Shown: positions 13,613 through 27,580, numbered from the stretch's first letter. The stretch: DNA of 64,000 nt from Lethocerus indicus (GCA_019843655.1 JACDQD010000004.1:7874001-7938000); one strand, 5' to 3'. Program-made: numbers and translations. The notes: generated by a model from the sequence alone, not told the origin.

Positions 13613-15060
13613 ACTTCCATCTGAATTGATTATAAGAGAAGCTCATATAATAACAGTACAATCCTTATAATTCAAAAACAGTAGATGTCTCGATATAATA
13701 TTCAATTATTCTCCTTTCGATCTAATAAAATCCTAGGAGTAACGCATGCCAGGAATAACTCTCGTAACGTAAAGGTGTTAAATGAATAGTTACATAAATG
13801 ATGTAACTATAAATTAACACATTATTAACTTATGTCAGCAGAGATAAACCAATTCAATTAATACTAGCGGAATTCGTGGAAGCTTATTACTTTAGTACAA
13901 TTCATATTCTTCCGACGGCACTTGGATCACACAAATTATGGACGTAGGGCGCTTCAAAATATGTAGATTATAATTTATTTCCGCTCCGGAACATTCGGCA
14001 TTCCGGACTTCGTTATCTCGAGGCGGCCGGCCCTGCAATTATTCCATTCGTCCGGGCCATTTCTTTAATTCATAGACAGCGGGCAAGTTCGGGCGACGGA
14101 GTCAAACACGGGGTGCGTGCATTCGTGAGTGTCACGGCGGCGAGAGAATCTTTCGGCGAAAACACATTTTCCTTCGATTTACTTCCTAGAAATTCACGCC
14201 CCCACTGTATCGAGCTCAAACAACGGCAACTATTGTTCCGTTCAAACGCCCCTTTAAGTCAACACGGCTCCGACTTTGAGGAACAGACTATTATTTAATC
14301 GATGTTATTATACGACGGGCTGAATACGTGTCTTGCGTCGGAATTCGAAACACAGAAATCCTCTGGAAAACATTTGTTCTACATTGAATGAGATAATAAT
14401 CAAATTAACATAATCAATGAAAATAATCTTGAAAATCGTAGTTAAGATTATAGTCTAAGTTTCTATCTTTAATATTGAAATTATTTAAGAGGTAAGTTAA
14501 TTTCAATTGTGTAGGACCACAAAACTACTTAGTGCGTCTATACTTTTAACTAGTAGAAAAATTTCTAAATTTCGAATGCTCGTATAATACTCACTGATAT
14601 AGGGATAATTTGTGCGCATCAAACAAAATAAGGAAAGACAACAGAACGGTGCAAATTAAATTAACGAAGGACATTAGCGCTAATAAGGGGGGGCGGGCCC
14701 GCTTTCCACCAACTCGGGTGGCGTTTAAACTGTTTACGAAATTAAGGGATTGAAGGGAGCCATCCTCCATTATTATTCAATTCCCTCAGTCAGATATGAT
14801 TGTCGTCAGGAGGGGGTCAAGTCCTGTGCCCACTTTACCGCTAATCGCTAGCTGGTTTAATTTCATTAAATGCTAAACTCGACACCGTCATGCCGGCACC
14901 GCCGTTTGCCCGGACCTGCAACCGTAATGTAATTATTCGTGTAATTAATACGGGCCGATACCGTGTGGGAGATAAAGTGCTGATACCGTACAACTACACG
15001 TTTCCAATCCTTCCGTTAAATCCCCGACTGGACATTTGGATAGGACATGGAAAAGTATCT

Positions 15061-15080
15061 ACAGGGTGTTCCAAATATCC
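15061..15080 (+). repeat. ACAGGGTGTTCC word, possible transposon terminus
   Basis: The word ACAGGGTGTTCCAAATA resembles the ACAGGGTGT ends often seen on short repeats in insect genomes. No matching inverted terminus or target duplication was found nearby, so this is a hint only. Confidence 0.15.
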
Positions 15081-15691
15081 CCCAATTCAGCGAGGCACTT
15101 CTATATGGCAGAAAGAATATTTTACGAAACATCTTCTGAAATCTTAATTGTAAGTTGTTTCCAATTCACCATCGACATTGGGCAAAGATATTTTTGCGAT
15201 CTTCACACTTTCTTTGAGACACTTATGTCTTATGCAACCGTTAACAGTGTCACATATCTGTACGACAATATGACTAGTATATTAAATAATAACAATATTA
15301 AATCGTCGTCCGGAAGATTTTATAGTGGAGTAAATGAATGAAATTATTCCAACTGCTAGACTCGTGTGTTGAGTGAGCGTTGACGCCTTCGGACAGCCCG
15401 TTATTCATGCCGCAGCTGTTCCCCTCTCCTAAACTGAGACCAAGTGTTACTTTCCTTCAGAGCCCAGAATTAAAATCCTCCTTCCATTTTACCTTCCACT
15501 TAATTTCAGGTCCAATATAATATTTAATTAGTATTATTCAAAATGTATTATTTTTGACTGTACGTGATAAACGGGCGTAAAAATTAATAAACGATTTTTC
15601 CCGATGCCCCGAATACATCAGAATGTAATATCTGTGAAACGGTAGATGAAGAAAACAATGGGTGGACGTTTTCGTTTTGACCCAGGATAGA

Positions 15692-15724
15692 CAGGGGGAG
15701 GAGGAAGGGGAGGGGGGTTAGGGA
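15692..15724 (+). other. G-run tract, possible G-quadruplex
   Basis: Runs GGGGG, GGGG, GGGGGG and GGG occur in order, separated by AGGAGGAA, A and TTA. This nearly satisfies the usual four-run rule; the first loop is 8 bases. It is a structural prediction only. Confidence 0.35.
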
Positions 15725-16909
15725 CGACAGGCTACGTGACAGATATTAAATCCGCAGCAGAGACACACCTAATCCTAAGGAGGAAAGCTCCAAAATCCCA
15801 GGAACGTTTCACCGCCGCAGGAGTCTGTTATATTCCAATGTCGCGCCCGACGACCGTTATATTTTACTTCGGAATTCCTATTCGGGCCGGTTGAATACTA
15901 AAGCAATTGTACTTCGTATTTTAATAAACGGGACCAGGCCCAGACACGGCTCCAAAATTACACGAAAAATTGCCTTTACACCTCTAAGGGACGAAAACTA
16001 CGGCTCGTCTGTTAATGGGAATTGCTCGCCATTTTCTATTGACGCCGAGCATGAATCCTTCGGCCGCAATATTAAAAATTGAGCGTATCTCGTGTTCATC
16101 GTACTGCGCACTTATAAATTAATGCGATCGATACGAGCAAAGAGTTTCAGATGTGAAATGAAAATAGGCCAATAACTAAATTATGTAAAACATGTATATA
16201 ATTAGCGTTTAGATTTAACATTTACGTGACGGCATCCAGTAAGTAACCTGAAAACTGCTGTTGAGATCCTTTTGTGCCCACCACAAATAATTCGCAGCAA
16301 ATAATTCTGAGCCAGTTTTCATTCCACGTGAAAATGAATCCAAGTAATGTATCTTTGAGGGGGGCAAACAAAATGAGACCTTACGGCTCTCCAGTAATAG
16401 AAAAATTAGACGCGACCATTGACCGGCAATGCATTCGTCAGATAACTTATATCTTATTTGTAATTATTACGTAATTTTCGTTATTGTAGAGAATTGCCTC
16501 GTTAAAGGACAGGCGATTTCTAAAGTGGCATAACTTTCGTGGGAAAAATGATTTTATCGATCGACCAATCGGGGTCAATATATTACCTAATAACAGGGGA
16601 TTTAGTTATTAGCCCCTACCCTCCCATTTAGAAAATGCACGGTACTCATTGGGCTAAATATGATCAAAAGCGAGCTAGTATAATGGTCGGGGCCGGTGGG
16701 ACATTATGTCAGATGAAAGTGAATGCATAACGTGGCTGCCTTTATCAAAACCTTCACGCTCTCTATCTCTCAAATACAAGCGATAGAAAATGGAATGCCG
16801 AACGATGGAAACGGAGGCTCAAGCCCGTACGAACCGTCAATTGCGCAAAGAGGTATTTCTACAGTAATTGTATACGGTTAATATATATGTGGTTGGAAAT
16901 AATTATTTA

Positions 16910-16934
16910 TAATTATATAGTTACTATATAATTA
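16910..16934. repeat. 25-bp near-perfect palindrome
   Basis: TAATTATATAGT (16910-16921) and ACTATATAATTA (16923-16934) are exact reverse complements around a single T. At 12 bp per arm this is the longest perfect inverted repeat I noticed in the window. It is made only of A/T apart from one G and one C, so cruciform extrusion or paired homeodomain binding are possible readings. Confidence 0.7.
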
Positions 16935-17892
16935 CACAGCTAATATACAAATAATAAAGGAATTTTACATTTTTTTTAAAGATATAGGCGAAAGGCGAAT
17001 ACAAAAAATAAAAGCTCCCTCCTTTGTTCTGACAGCGTACTCCTTGTATTATTTCCTGGTGCTGAGAGCTCATCATAGTTCCTCTGGAAACAGTCACGCT
17101 GTTCTACAGTGCGTATCGTAGATCAGCTTCGTCGATTAGAGTACACCGCTTCCGCCTCTATTAGTACGACAGCTCTTCTGTTTGCTCAAAAATTCATCTA
17201 GACAAACAGAAGTGACGCCGTTAAATAGAAAAATGCACACACCAACTGAATTGTTTGGAATCGCTGAAGACAACGGGCTTGCTTAACATTCGATGATTCG
17301 ATGCATGCCCAATGATTGAATAATGCTCGTAGTTTACAGTCAATGGCCGAAGAATAATGACTCAGAGCCAATCCTTCAGTCTAGTCCCTCATGATTGATC
17401 CGGTACAGATACAATTCCGGGACAGACATAGTACGTCATGCGCATCATATGGACAGCAATCGGATCCAATGCAGATTTCCTGGCTATCACTAAGCATTGC
17501 TTATTTTGAGAACCTAAGTCGGAGATTTCCAATAAGAATACTGCATACGTCAAGTAGAAATAACAAAACAAGCCTCCAAACTGTTTTTTTAAGCTGGTTT
17601 TCTAAATGAGTAACATTCTCCACAACACATTCAAAATTAAGAGTGAAGTTCTGGAAGACTGGAAGCAGAAATTAACTGCAATACAAGTGCCAAAAACTAA
17701 ACGCAAACGTGTGAAAAAAGGCCCTCGCAACATTTATTGCAATTGCCGGCGTTGAGGCCAAATTAGAAAACTTCAGAAACCTCAACATATATTAACACAG
17801 TGTGTGGACGGGTGACGTGGGAAGCAGTAGACCGATGTTACCGCCGCCAGCTTTTCGGGCGGAGTAGCTGATGCTCCTCAGTTAATCAGAAA

Positions 17893-17931
17893 TGTGCACG
17901 ATTTTCGGGAAACCGGCGTGATTGTGCACGA
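17893..17931 (+). repeat. Direct repeat TGTGCACGA, 30-bp period
   Basis: TGTGCACGA occurs at 17893-17901 and again at 17923-17931. Each contains the palindrome GTGCAC. The spacing of 30 bp is close to three helical turns, so both sites would face the same side of the DNA. Confidence 0.5.
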
Positions 17932-18440
17932 ATGGCCACCAGACTCACAAACTCTCCAACGTCTCCCTCTACGAAATGGGAAAAGGATTTCAAATGTTCC
18001 AGTACCCTGAACATTCGTCCACGCAATGTGCGCCCGCCCACTTGACACAAGCCCTGATTATTGTTTAAGCGTAACAACTCAAGCCTCGTCCTGTAATTAA
18101 TATATAATGGGCGGCAAAAACAACAATATGCGAAGAATTGAGCAAGGCGAGAAGGAAATGATTACGATACATTAAACCTTCGAAATTGGACACTAGTAAT
18201 CCTGTTACTGTAGGAATTATATTGTTTAATTGCTTCAATTCCTTGAATTGCAATAATAACCCTTCAGACGAGTTATTTCGGTCAATCATTTCTGTATTTA
18301 ATAGTTCCCTCAATACCGGCTTAAATAAATATTCGTACGAACGGTACATAAATTATAAAATAAACGCAAAAAGAGTGCTTTTAATACAAAAACTGTTTAT
18401 TTCTTCAATATGAATTAGAGGTGATATAATCTGAGGAATT

Positions 18441-18476
18441 AACTAATTTAAATGTAGTATTTACTACACATTAGTT
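18441..18476. repeat. Nested inverted repeat
   Basis: The inner arms TGTAGTA (18453-18459) and TACTACA (18462-18468) are perfect complements around TT. The outer arms AACTAAT (18441-18447) and ATTAGTT (18470-18476) are also perfect. The two are separated by an asymmetric internal loop of 5 and 1 bases. The hairpin is too short for a typical microRNA precursor. Confidence 0.55.
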
Positions 18477-20269
18477 TTTAATGTGAAGATGGTTCAGATA
18501 TAGAAAAGTATGAATACATACACACGGGGCTAACGGGTCGAACTTCAAGTTCAATTTTCGGTAAAGGACATTTTCCGCATTTTTCTTCCATCGCAAATTC
18601 CTTCCCTCTTCCTTTTTAGCCAACAACTGATTGCTAAAGATTTATTTTATTAGCGAATATTTATGATTCGTGTAATCTTCATTTTATCGCTGATGAAAAA
18701 AAGCTTCCGTCATACTTATTGTCTGTTGAGCAGCGTTCATAAATAAAAGACACTATCGAAGGACGAAGCCCCTATGCCGGTACGCGTAAGGTCAAGTGGG
18801 GGTCAACGTATTCTCAATTCATCCATAAAATCAAAAGTTTCCGGTTCCCTCGGGAACAGATCCCGCCTTATAGGTCACCTCCTTCAAGCGCAATAAAAAC
18901 ACTGATTTTCCGCTTCGATTACTCGACGAATCGCTTGGTTTCCATTTTTATTCAGAAGATGTGAATAAAAATTTCAGTTTACGAGTAAAAGCGTCGTACA
19001 CTCATTATTTTCTGCACTATTTACCCGCTAATTATTTTTTAAATTTCAATTCTTGTTAATAATACAATTAGAAAGACTTTATGCGGCTGGAAAAATAAAG
19101 CAGAATTTTAAAGATTACACATTACTCAAATGTATTCCTAACTTGAGTGCAGGTTCTAAAACCCAATTTTCACAACAGAATGCTAAAAACTTTAAGTTAA
19201 ACAACCTTCCACACAAGATATTTCAGATGGAAGCAAATATGAGAACAAAATTATTTATTATGTATATATTAGAGCGAAACTTTTAACTAACCATGATCTC
19301 AATGTGTCACATGCGTTCGTCAACATTCCACAGCGTTGCTAACAAATATGAGAGGCTCTACAGTAAATAAACGACCAGTTGAAAGGCACCGCCGGATAAG
19401 AGGGCTTGGAAAAAAGGACCGATCCGAAACTAATTGCTTTAGACCTGGAAAAGGGGAACGCTGACTAAGCGGTCAGTTCTGGCCCTTTATCTGAAGGCAA
19501 TAAACTGATAAAGAAGTTTTTAATTGGAATAGGCCTTCTCTGAACATAAAAAATGTTTGTTCCCATAACAGAGATAAGGGTTTGCGGAAAAATTATCACT
19601 TCTACAGAAAAATAGCAAACGTGTGATACATCGTATGAGATATTGCAACAATTATCTGCCGTGAAAATTGCGATGTGATTAACATCATCAATCGAGGTTA
19701 TTAATATAGATCATACTTAAGTCAACATTCCTATAGAGCTACAACGATGAGAGTACTCTTAGACAACAACGTATAGCTACAGCGGTAAATTTCAAACGAT
19801 ATTTAAGTATGTCATTATCGTCACGAAAATGTTTATCGCAGACAATAAACTCCGAATAATAGTGAAAACGTTCACTAATTTTATCATAAATGCTTTATCC
19901 AATTGTATTCATCTATACGCACCTTTTATTTAATACTATTATACAACTTACATTTCTAATATCGCGCAGTGGATCGTAATACCTTCCATTAAAGGAGTTA
20001 AATAACTTAACCGCTATACAATTATCCATTGTAGCAAACGCATTTACGATTAGAACCGATTTACCTTGGGGTAGACAATTTCCAAGAATCACAACAAGTG
20101 TGCTCTTATTAAATCTAATTGGTACCCTACTATCTCCGAGGACCTACCAGGGAATTACACATTACCTCCACCTTCCCTCATCCAGACCTCTAATAATGCC
20201 GATGCCGTTTGAATATTCAGGTTTTAATGATACCGGCCTTTTCATTGGGGCGTTATTGATCTTGGTCTG

Positions 20270-20319
20270 GATTCAAATTAAATTTTAAACCCACGATTCA
20301 AATTAAATTTCAAACCAAC
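20270..20319 (+). repeat. Two-copy 25-bp tandem repeat
   Basis: Units 20270-20294 and 20295-20319 both begin GATTCAAATTAAATTT and differ at 2 of 25 positions by hand alignment. A local duplication is the simplest explanation. Confidence 0.75.
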
Positions 20320-22719
20320 CTAAGTAAAGGTCCGAATTGAATGTTCAAGTGTTCTATTAATTTTTTTTGTAAAATTTAAGGATTACATTAAGTTTCATTT
20401 AGTTGTTTAGTTAGAAATTGCATATATTATATCGGATAAATAACTACATTGCTTATGGACGTTTTATAGATGCGTTATACGAAGGAGACGACTAAAAGTA
20501 TTATGTATCTCTATTCGAATCTTCGAATTGAAAATAGTCGATGCTATAATTCTTCCTTCCGTTCTAATGCTCATTCATTGCTTCAGGAAGCAAATTCGGA
20601 ATCCTACCAATGACAGATGTGACAGCCATTGTGAAGTTTTTAATCTGCACAACGGCAAGATGCTGTGACTCGGGGACCGGCCATGGAGGGGGGACGGGAT
20701 TGGGTTATTTGCATTGAAAGGTGATCGCTCCTTGGTCCGGTGTCAGGCATTTATCTTCAAGTCAAAGGTGATTGACATCCGATCGGATTACTTTTATTGG
20801 TCCGGCTCCAGAGGGACCCGCCGGGAGAGGAGGATCCCGATCCCCCAGGATCCCCCCCAACAGGAATTTATGCGTTCTCTCCCAAATATATTTTATACGC
20901 GTTTCCGTTGTTCCCAATTTGAAATATGGCGTCTCACAACATTCGACCCTACATTGGACCCTACCGGAGGCCTATGAAATTGCCTTCTCACATGTCTTCG
21001 CCCAAGGTAGAAATATTCCCGAACAAATCTGCTTTATTTGTCAGGTTTTACGTCGATTACACACGCTTCAGAAATTATATAATATTATGTATATTATTAG
21101 CAAATACCTAGATGGAAAGGGAGCTTCCCACATTACTTATCTCTTTTTTTGATGGGGAAAAATTTGTTGATAACCTGATATAATAAACAACCCATCAGTC
21201 AGAGGTTAGGTAATTTTCTTAATTTTAATTAAAAACCTATCAACGATGTTTGTTTCCGTGATGACAATTAGCAGTAGATATCATTCGTTGACACTCGCCG
21301 TTGTTGAAAACCCTTCGACAATTTTTAATTTATGCCTATTTAACGTCCGTAAAGTCTGATATACCGACAAATGTTTAAACGTACCTTTTTTTCATTTAAA
21401 CATTTCAACTTTTACCATCGGAGCCCCTCGAAAACTCATAGCAGTAACAGTTTTGTCGAGCACTAGAGACCACTTGACCGTACGGACGCTGGGAGAGGCC
21501 TTCAATGGGGGGATGTAAAACAGAGCATTAAGCGCTCCAATTGGAAGTCGTATACTACTTCAGTCCCTTTTGTTGTTCTAACTACACTCGTTAACTGTTC
21601 CGTAATCGAGCTTTGGTATCGCAATTCCCTTTTTGGTTGCATTTTTTCCTGTGACATAAATAATATTTTAGAACAAATATAAATTTAAAATTATTACACT
21701 TTTAATTTTTGGTTTGTCTTGTGACTTTTGTGAACCTCAAAAAAAAGATATGTACCAAACTTTCATTGAAAAATACGATTAGAATTGGAATTATTTATAT
21801 ATACATACATAATATATATATGATTTCATATATATGTTTTTATCTAATATGTACCTGCAACAGTCCACACTATTTAATTACAGTTCAATAGCACAGTAAT
21901 AACTAAATCCTCTACCGTAAACCCTCATCTAATGTCAGTCAAATGTCACAGTATGATTATGATTTTTGGTGACTTGTCTTTTTTTACAATAGATTTGATG
22001 GTTGCACGCGAGTTAATATAAAATAATTAAATATTAATAAATTGAATAAATAAGTTTCATGCATTATCATGTAATTTTTATTGACGGGATTCATTAATGT
22101 CCTATAATAATAATAACATCTTATTATTTTGACACCTTTCGGTCGATTGGCGTCGTTATTTAGGAATAAGTGTTGTCACAACTCTTACAATCTCACAATC
22201 TCGAGTACCCCTGTTATTTCCGACAACAGGTACCGCGCCAACAGATACAAGTCCACTTATAGATTTATCTTATCCCATATTTGAGCGCGATAAAAAACAG
22301 TGTCGTCGAATTTAGATAAGCTTAATCCATACCCACATTAATGACATCGGATAGTGTGCATGGCTCCGGTCCACTATCGGTAATCATCGGCAGTATGAAT
22401 AAATAAATTATTACTCGCCGGAAACTTGAAGGAAAAAATTATAGGAATCGTAAATTTAAAAGAAATTAAAACAATTATTGCACGATACGTAGTATAATAA
22501 GTGTTGATCTAACGCTAGATCGACCTGAAAAGTTTACCATCTTTAAAATGGTAAAAAATTATATTCCGCAAACAGGGCCCACGAACAGGGCTGTTCTCAG
22601 TGTACAGTTTAAAGAGGAAAGACGGCTGGCCAATAAGGTAAAAGGTTGGGGTAATTAGGAGTAAATTTCATTGGTGGCAACTGACGAATAACAAATGGTT
22701 AGAGGAGAAAGGGAGAAAC

Positions 22720-22890
22720 AGTCGGGTGGCTGGCCGAAAAGCGAGGGAAGAGAGTGAAAAGGGAGGCGGTGGCGACATAAAGTCCATTCTTAACGCGGTG
22801 AGCGAGGGCCGGCCGGCCACCCGTTATCGTAACCCGCCCCGGGGCGCGGCCACCGCCGCTGAACAAAGCTCGCCCCGACCAACCGACCCT
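22720..22890. other. GC/CpG-rich island
   Basis: This short interval is rich in CpG and contains GGCCGGCCAC and CGCCCCGGGGCGCGG, immediately before the GA tract. It may be a regulatory island; no transcript signal is identifiable. Confidence 0.35.
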
Positions 22891-22939
22891 ATACATACCT
22901 GTCAGATGGTTTACACAGCGCGGAAACAGACAAAGGTGT

Positions 22940-23010
22940 AGAGAGCGAGAGAGAGAGAGAGAGAGAAAGAGGGATATATATAAAGCGAGAGAGAGGGAGA
23001 TGAGAAGGAG
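22940..23010 (+). repeat. GA microsatellite
   Basis: An interrupted (GA)n tract occupies 22941-22972, then a short ATATATA, then more GAGA and GGGAGA to about 23010. In arthropods GA repeats can bind GAGA-factor type proteins, but no such role can be shown here. Confidence 0.85.
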
Positions 23011-24891
23011 GAATCAGGCGGGACTAAGGTATTATCCAAATCCTCAAAAAAAACTCTGAGACCTCCAAAAATAATTTTCCAGTTCTGCGAAAATATTCTG
23101 TAGCCCAACTTTTCAGCGTGTACTCACCCAATGTACTTTAAATAAAATGAATTCCATACGCAACAGCTGTCAAATCCAGATACGGGATTTATTTTAGTGC
23201 ATGGTCATTTAAAATGACGTGTTTAATTTTATTTAGTAATTACTGAAAATAATATTAGTGAAAATAAATTGATGCTTATTGCGACGGTATGTTTAATTAA
23301 TTTCATTTAAATCGGGTTTTACCCTATCGTTACTTCTGGTTAGTGGGATTGTCCGAAAAGATTTTGTGATAACAAGGCCAGACTTAACCGATGCTGAAAG
23401 TAACAAAAGGAACGCACACACTATCAAATCGAACGTAAATACCTCCCATGCGCATGTTCAAAATACCGACTAAAAAATTATCAACGTTGTTTCACGATTC
23501 AACGATCTGAACAAAAATATACTCATTCCGAAATATCATTAGTCGACATATGAAAAGGACAGATGTCACCGCTTAACATGTTCGTGTCAATAGAAGCGTC
23601 TAATAGCAAGCCTCTTGATGAATATCATGAGAGAACAGACAGCTGAAAAATTAGTTAGTAACGGTGGTTCATCCGCGTAATTACTCTGTAAAATACCTGT
23701 CAAAACAATTTGGAATTTTAGATACGCGCCAGGTAATAAAGAAATAAAACCGGTTTATCCATTACATTTTTCGGGTTGTTGTATAAATAATGTGGCTTAA
23801 AAAATTGAATTAGGGATGATGTTTTATACAGGGACAAAAATTACTGAATGTTAACTGAATTAGCAGGAATCATTTACAAATATTTAAGAAAAGAAGTTTT
23901 TATTAAATTACACCGCGTGAGGTATGGGCGGTAGTAGTGAGGGAGCCTGAAATCCCTTTCAATGGGTACCAGTCAGTTATGTTCTTAATTAGAATAATGC
24001 TTGTCGAAATCAACCCACTGCGGCCCATTGTTGAACCATGAACACAAATGAACCGGAGTAATGTTCTGTCCCGGTATTGTCTGGTAGACGCAGTAATTTG
24101 AGGAATAATAAACCTCCTTCGTTCAATCAATCTTGAGCAGCACATTTCATCTGATACAAGATGGCATATCTCCGTTGGCTTTATCTACTATCTGATTAAC
24201 ACAGCTACAGAAATATGCCGATTCTATTGATTTTTGTTGTGCTTTTCACATATGTTATTATGTGTTACTGGTTTCCGGCGGGATCGCGTAATGTTCGCTC
24301 ATTTAGAGGAGAAGTACGTTTCATGTTTATATTATTATTTCATTATCGTGATCGTTTTTTATGCCAATGTGAAGAAACGTGCTCAATGAAGTATTTGCGC
24401 ACAATCTAACGGAAGCCAAGAACAGAAAGTACCTCAATATACAGTCATAGATTGAAATTGTAATTAGGAAAGTAGAAGTGGGAGCAAGCGGTACTTGTAC
24501 TTGGTTCGGCAAAGCAGGAGCGGATGTCCCATATCGCATCGGAGATAATGCGGATTGGTTTCAGTCTGCCCAAGCGCAGGGGGGGGAGGTACTAGGTTGC
24601 GATCCGCGTAATAATCCGCTTACGTCAAGGAGCATTGAAATATTCAACGAAGGAAAATCGTGTTGAAAACGCTCTGAAACTCATACTTCCGCCAGCTTTT
24701 AAACCGGCAAACAGAACCGCTACTACACTATTTATGGTGTAGACCCACCGCCGTGCTAGTGATAGTAGGTACACAAACACCGTGTCCGGCACTCTGGTGA
24801 TCGGACTATACCACTCGTTTTACATTTTCCCCCCTTTCAAACGTGTAGGTACAGAGAAAGATAATTCATGGTACGTCCAGTATAACTCATT

Positions 24892-24909
24892 TTAATGTGT
24901 TCACATTAA
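24892..24909. repeat. Palindrome TTAATGTG-TT-CACATTAA
   Basis: The arms at 24892-24899 and 24902-24909 are perfectly complementary with a 2-base centre. It could be a dimeric protein site; no more can be said. Confidence 0.5.
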
Positions 24910-27304
24910 TATTACGTAAACCAGTTTGAGAATTCGGCAATTTCTCATTCATGGTGTGATAAATTTATAAGTGTCTCATAAAGTTAGGACTAAACGTTAG
25001 TATTAAAATACTCTAAAGTTATAAAGAGATTGTCATTACATTTATTACAATTTCCCTTTGCAAAAATATTATACGACAAGAAATATTACTATTACTTTGT
25101 TTGAAATATATGATTTGTCTTAAAAATATTTTACCGCTCTATAATTAATAAAACTATGTACGCTAATGCATTATTATGTCTTGATAACAATATTTCGACC
25201 GTTAAAGCGCGCCAAATTACCTCCACATTCCGACTCATGCAGATAAACCGGTTCCAGATATTCTAAATGAGGACATTTTGCTGTACATGCTAAATTGGTG
25301 TATTCATGATATCAGCAATGGCCGTTATTTCGTGTGACTACAAACAGTAGTCGGCACCGGAGCTAGTTGTGAGCGAATATTAATAATAAAAGGGAGCTCG
25401 GAAACAGTGGGAAGGGGGGCAACTGGGGTCGAGTTGGTCATTTGAGCCCATAATGAGCCAGCACCGCTGGGGGATTCAAAAACTGTTTAAGCATGCAATT
25501 ATTTCGTGATTAAAATTCTAACTGAACTCGGTTTCGAACAGCAGAAGCTTCCTGGCAAAGCTTCTAGAAAGGCAGAATTAGCCGAGGGCAATAATAGAAG
25601 TAACAAATTTGGCTTTTAAGGTTCTAGATTTAACCGGGATTTTCGGTCACCCTTTTCCAAACCAATTATTGTGATCTTCAAAGTAAATGCAAAACTGGAG
25701 GAATAACATAGTTTTCATTTATAGGAATCAATTACATTTAAATTAACAAACAAGAAAACATGTCTGCGACAGTAATTAAGTTCCGATATTGCTTCTCCTA
25801 ATTAAATTAAAACTAGATGGATAATTTTCATAAGATATTTGCTTAATAAATAGCACTACTAAAGGTGAAAATGGACGAGTTAAACTTATCTTAAATTACT
25901 TGGGCATATTGAAACATTATCAGACACAAATAATTAATATTAACATCGCTACAGGCATAACAATTAGTCCAGAAGCAGCGTCAGATGAATGAGTGCGATC
26001 AATTATGATTCAGTTTGAATCCTTGCCAGGAGATGGAAATGCCGGGGAGAGATATTAATGTTTCACATCTGGAGAATGTGGGCACACAATCGACCGGTGG
26101 TTTCACCCGAGTGCCGTCAGTTATTTAAGAAACGGAGGGACAGAAACGAGGCTGGAACTTTATGTTTCGAGGAGAAATGAGCGCGCACGGGGGAATGCGC
26201 GTGTGAAATTGCGAAGAAATGCGAGTCCCGCATGTGTGCAATAGAGGACCGGAGTGAGCCCATTGTGGCCGCAATTATGGGGGCGGTTTGCGCTTCATTC
26301 ATCGCTGCCTAACGGAGAGAGGAATAACAGAGGGCGGGAGAGGAATTGTGTGTGAATGAGTCGGGGAGACATTGGACAGGGAAATGAGTGGGAAGCGAGA
26401 CACAACATGTATGCGGAAGAGGTCCCTCTCTCTCCCTGTTTCCAATTATGAACCCACTCCGGCACACGCAGACCACACAATCAGAAGGTAGGCTTTATTC
26501 GGCCCTCCCTTGTTATATTCATTGCAATAAATTCAACTAACGAGACATTCAGGACGAATGCATTTACGGCGGAGTTGAACCCGTTATTTATTTCAGTTTC
26601 CTTTGGGTCAACGCTTTTTCACTTTTCTCATACGACTCCCGTTGTACCCGGTCCCTCGTTACGTGTCGAATAACGAGAGGGTTCCAAAATAGAATCCACG
26701 CTCAATACATCACGGGGGTGAGAATATGTGTACCGCTTTGTTTAAAGAATTAATTGAAAAGGTCTCAAACGGAATATCTTAACTCGTGCGAGTTTCTGTC
26801 TTCGGTCCCCTATTCGGTCGAAATAATACCGATGAAGGAGACCCGCCAACTGACTGAACGCCTCGATTCAGTAAACCGTTGTGGCATGCGTTTCCTCTGA
26901 AATGTGCAGGCTCAACTTTGAATTATGACGAGCGGCCAAATGGTGGAATCGCGCTAAAAGCATTTTTGCTGTTCAATAACGAACCGACGATGTTCGATAT
27001 AAGTTTGTTTGACTCGGTTGGGCACGAGGACAGTGTTTAGGAGGTAAGTGGGTTGAGGGGATGAGGGATGAGGGGTGAGGCGGAGCCGTTGTAGCGCCGT
27101 ATATTAGACGGAGGGTACCCGCCGGTCATGGCAGATTTACATAGGACTCGGCCAACACTAGCAACGCTACAAGATAGCAGTGTACACACACACCGCGCTC
27201 TATGCTCTCCACTATTACTAGGGCCCTACATAAACCTGATTTATTCTCAGCACGTCTCCCTCACTGGTTCACAGGCCACTTGAAAATTCGGCACTCCGAA
27301 ATTC

Positions 27305-27331
27305 GGGGGGAGGGGGAGGCGATAGGGGGGG
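27305..27331 (+). other. G-run tract
   Basis: Runs of six, five and seven G occur within 27 bases, separated by A and AGGCGATA. A plus-strand G-quadruplex is conceivable if the longest run contributes twice. Confidence 0.3.
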
Positions 27332-27479
27332 CTGCACTACCCAGCAGCAGATTCGAAACAGGATTTGGCAACGCGCTGATAATGCCTGGAGAAGGGAAAA
27401 TCACGATTCTGAGATATTACACTTCATAAAAATTCACCTTGAGGCCAGGTTATATTAAAATTAATTAATTAGTTATGAC

Positions 27480-27580
27480 TACCTGTTATGTGGTCTGCGA
27501 GGGGTTGGAATACCGTAGGTTTCGTGTTTTCCTGTTTCCTCTCGGAGGTTTGGTCTTTTGCTAGACCGGTTTCGGCTGCT
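27480..27580 (+). repeat. Dispersed repeat, copy A
   Basis: This 101-bp stretch aligns without gaps to the reverse complement of 55507-55607, with 13 mismatches by hand count. Both copies begin with TACCTGTT, and similarity stops abruptly on the outer side, suggesting a true element end at 27480. The core GGTCTTTTGCTAGACC (27552-27567) is a hairpin with a 4-bp stem, followed by GGTTTCGGCTGC. Similarity to the other copies stops after 27580. It is not a gene; a short retroelement or other non-coding mobile sequence is likely. Confidence 0.75.

Larger units (their letters stand above)
13613..22930. other. Gene-free stretch
   Basis: I recognise no gene. Contents are the palindromes and tandem repeats listed separately, a G-rich tract near 15.69-15.72 kb, a TA-rich tract near 21.79-21.84 kb, and GC-richer patches near 20.79-20.88 kb and 22.72-22.89 kb. 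The longest frame, 20772-21152 on the plus strand, shows no recognisable domain. Confidence 0.55.
23011..27479. other. Gene-free stretch
   Basis: I see no gene. The stretch holds a short palindrome at 24892-24909, purine-rich DNA around 26.2-26.4 kb and 27.04-27.08 kb, and a G-run tract at 27305-27331. Open frames reach only about 80 codons and resemble no family I know. Confidence 0.55.
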
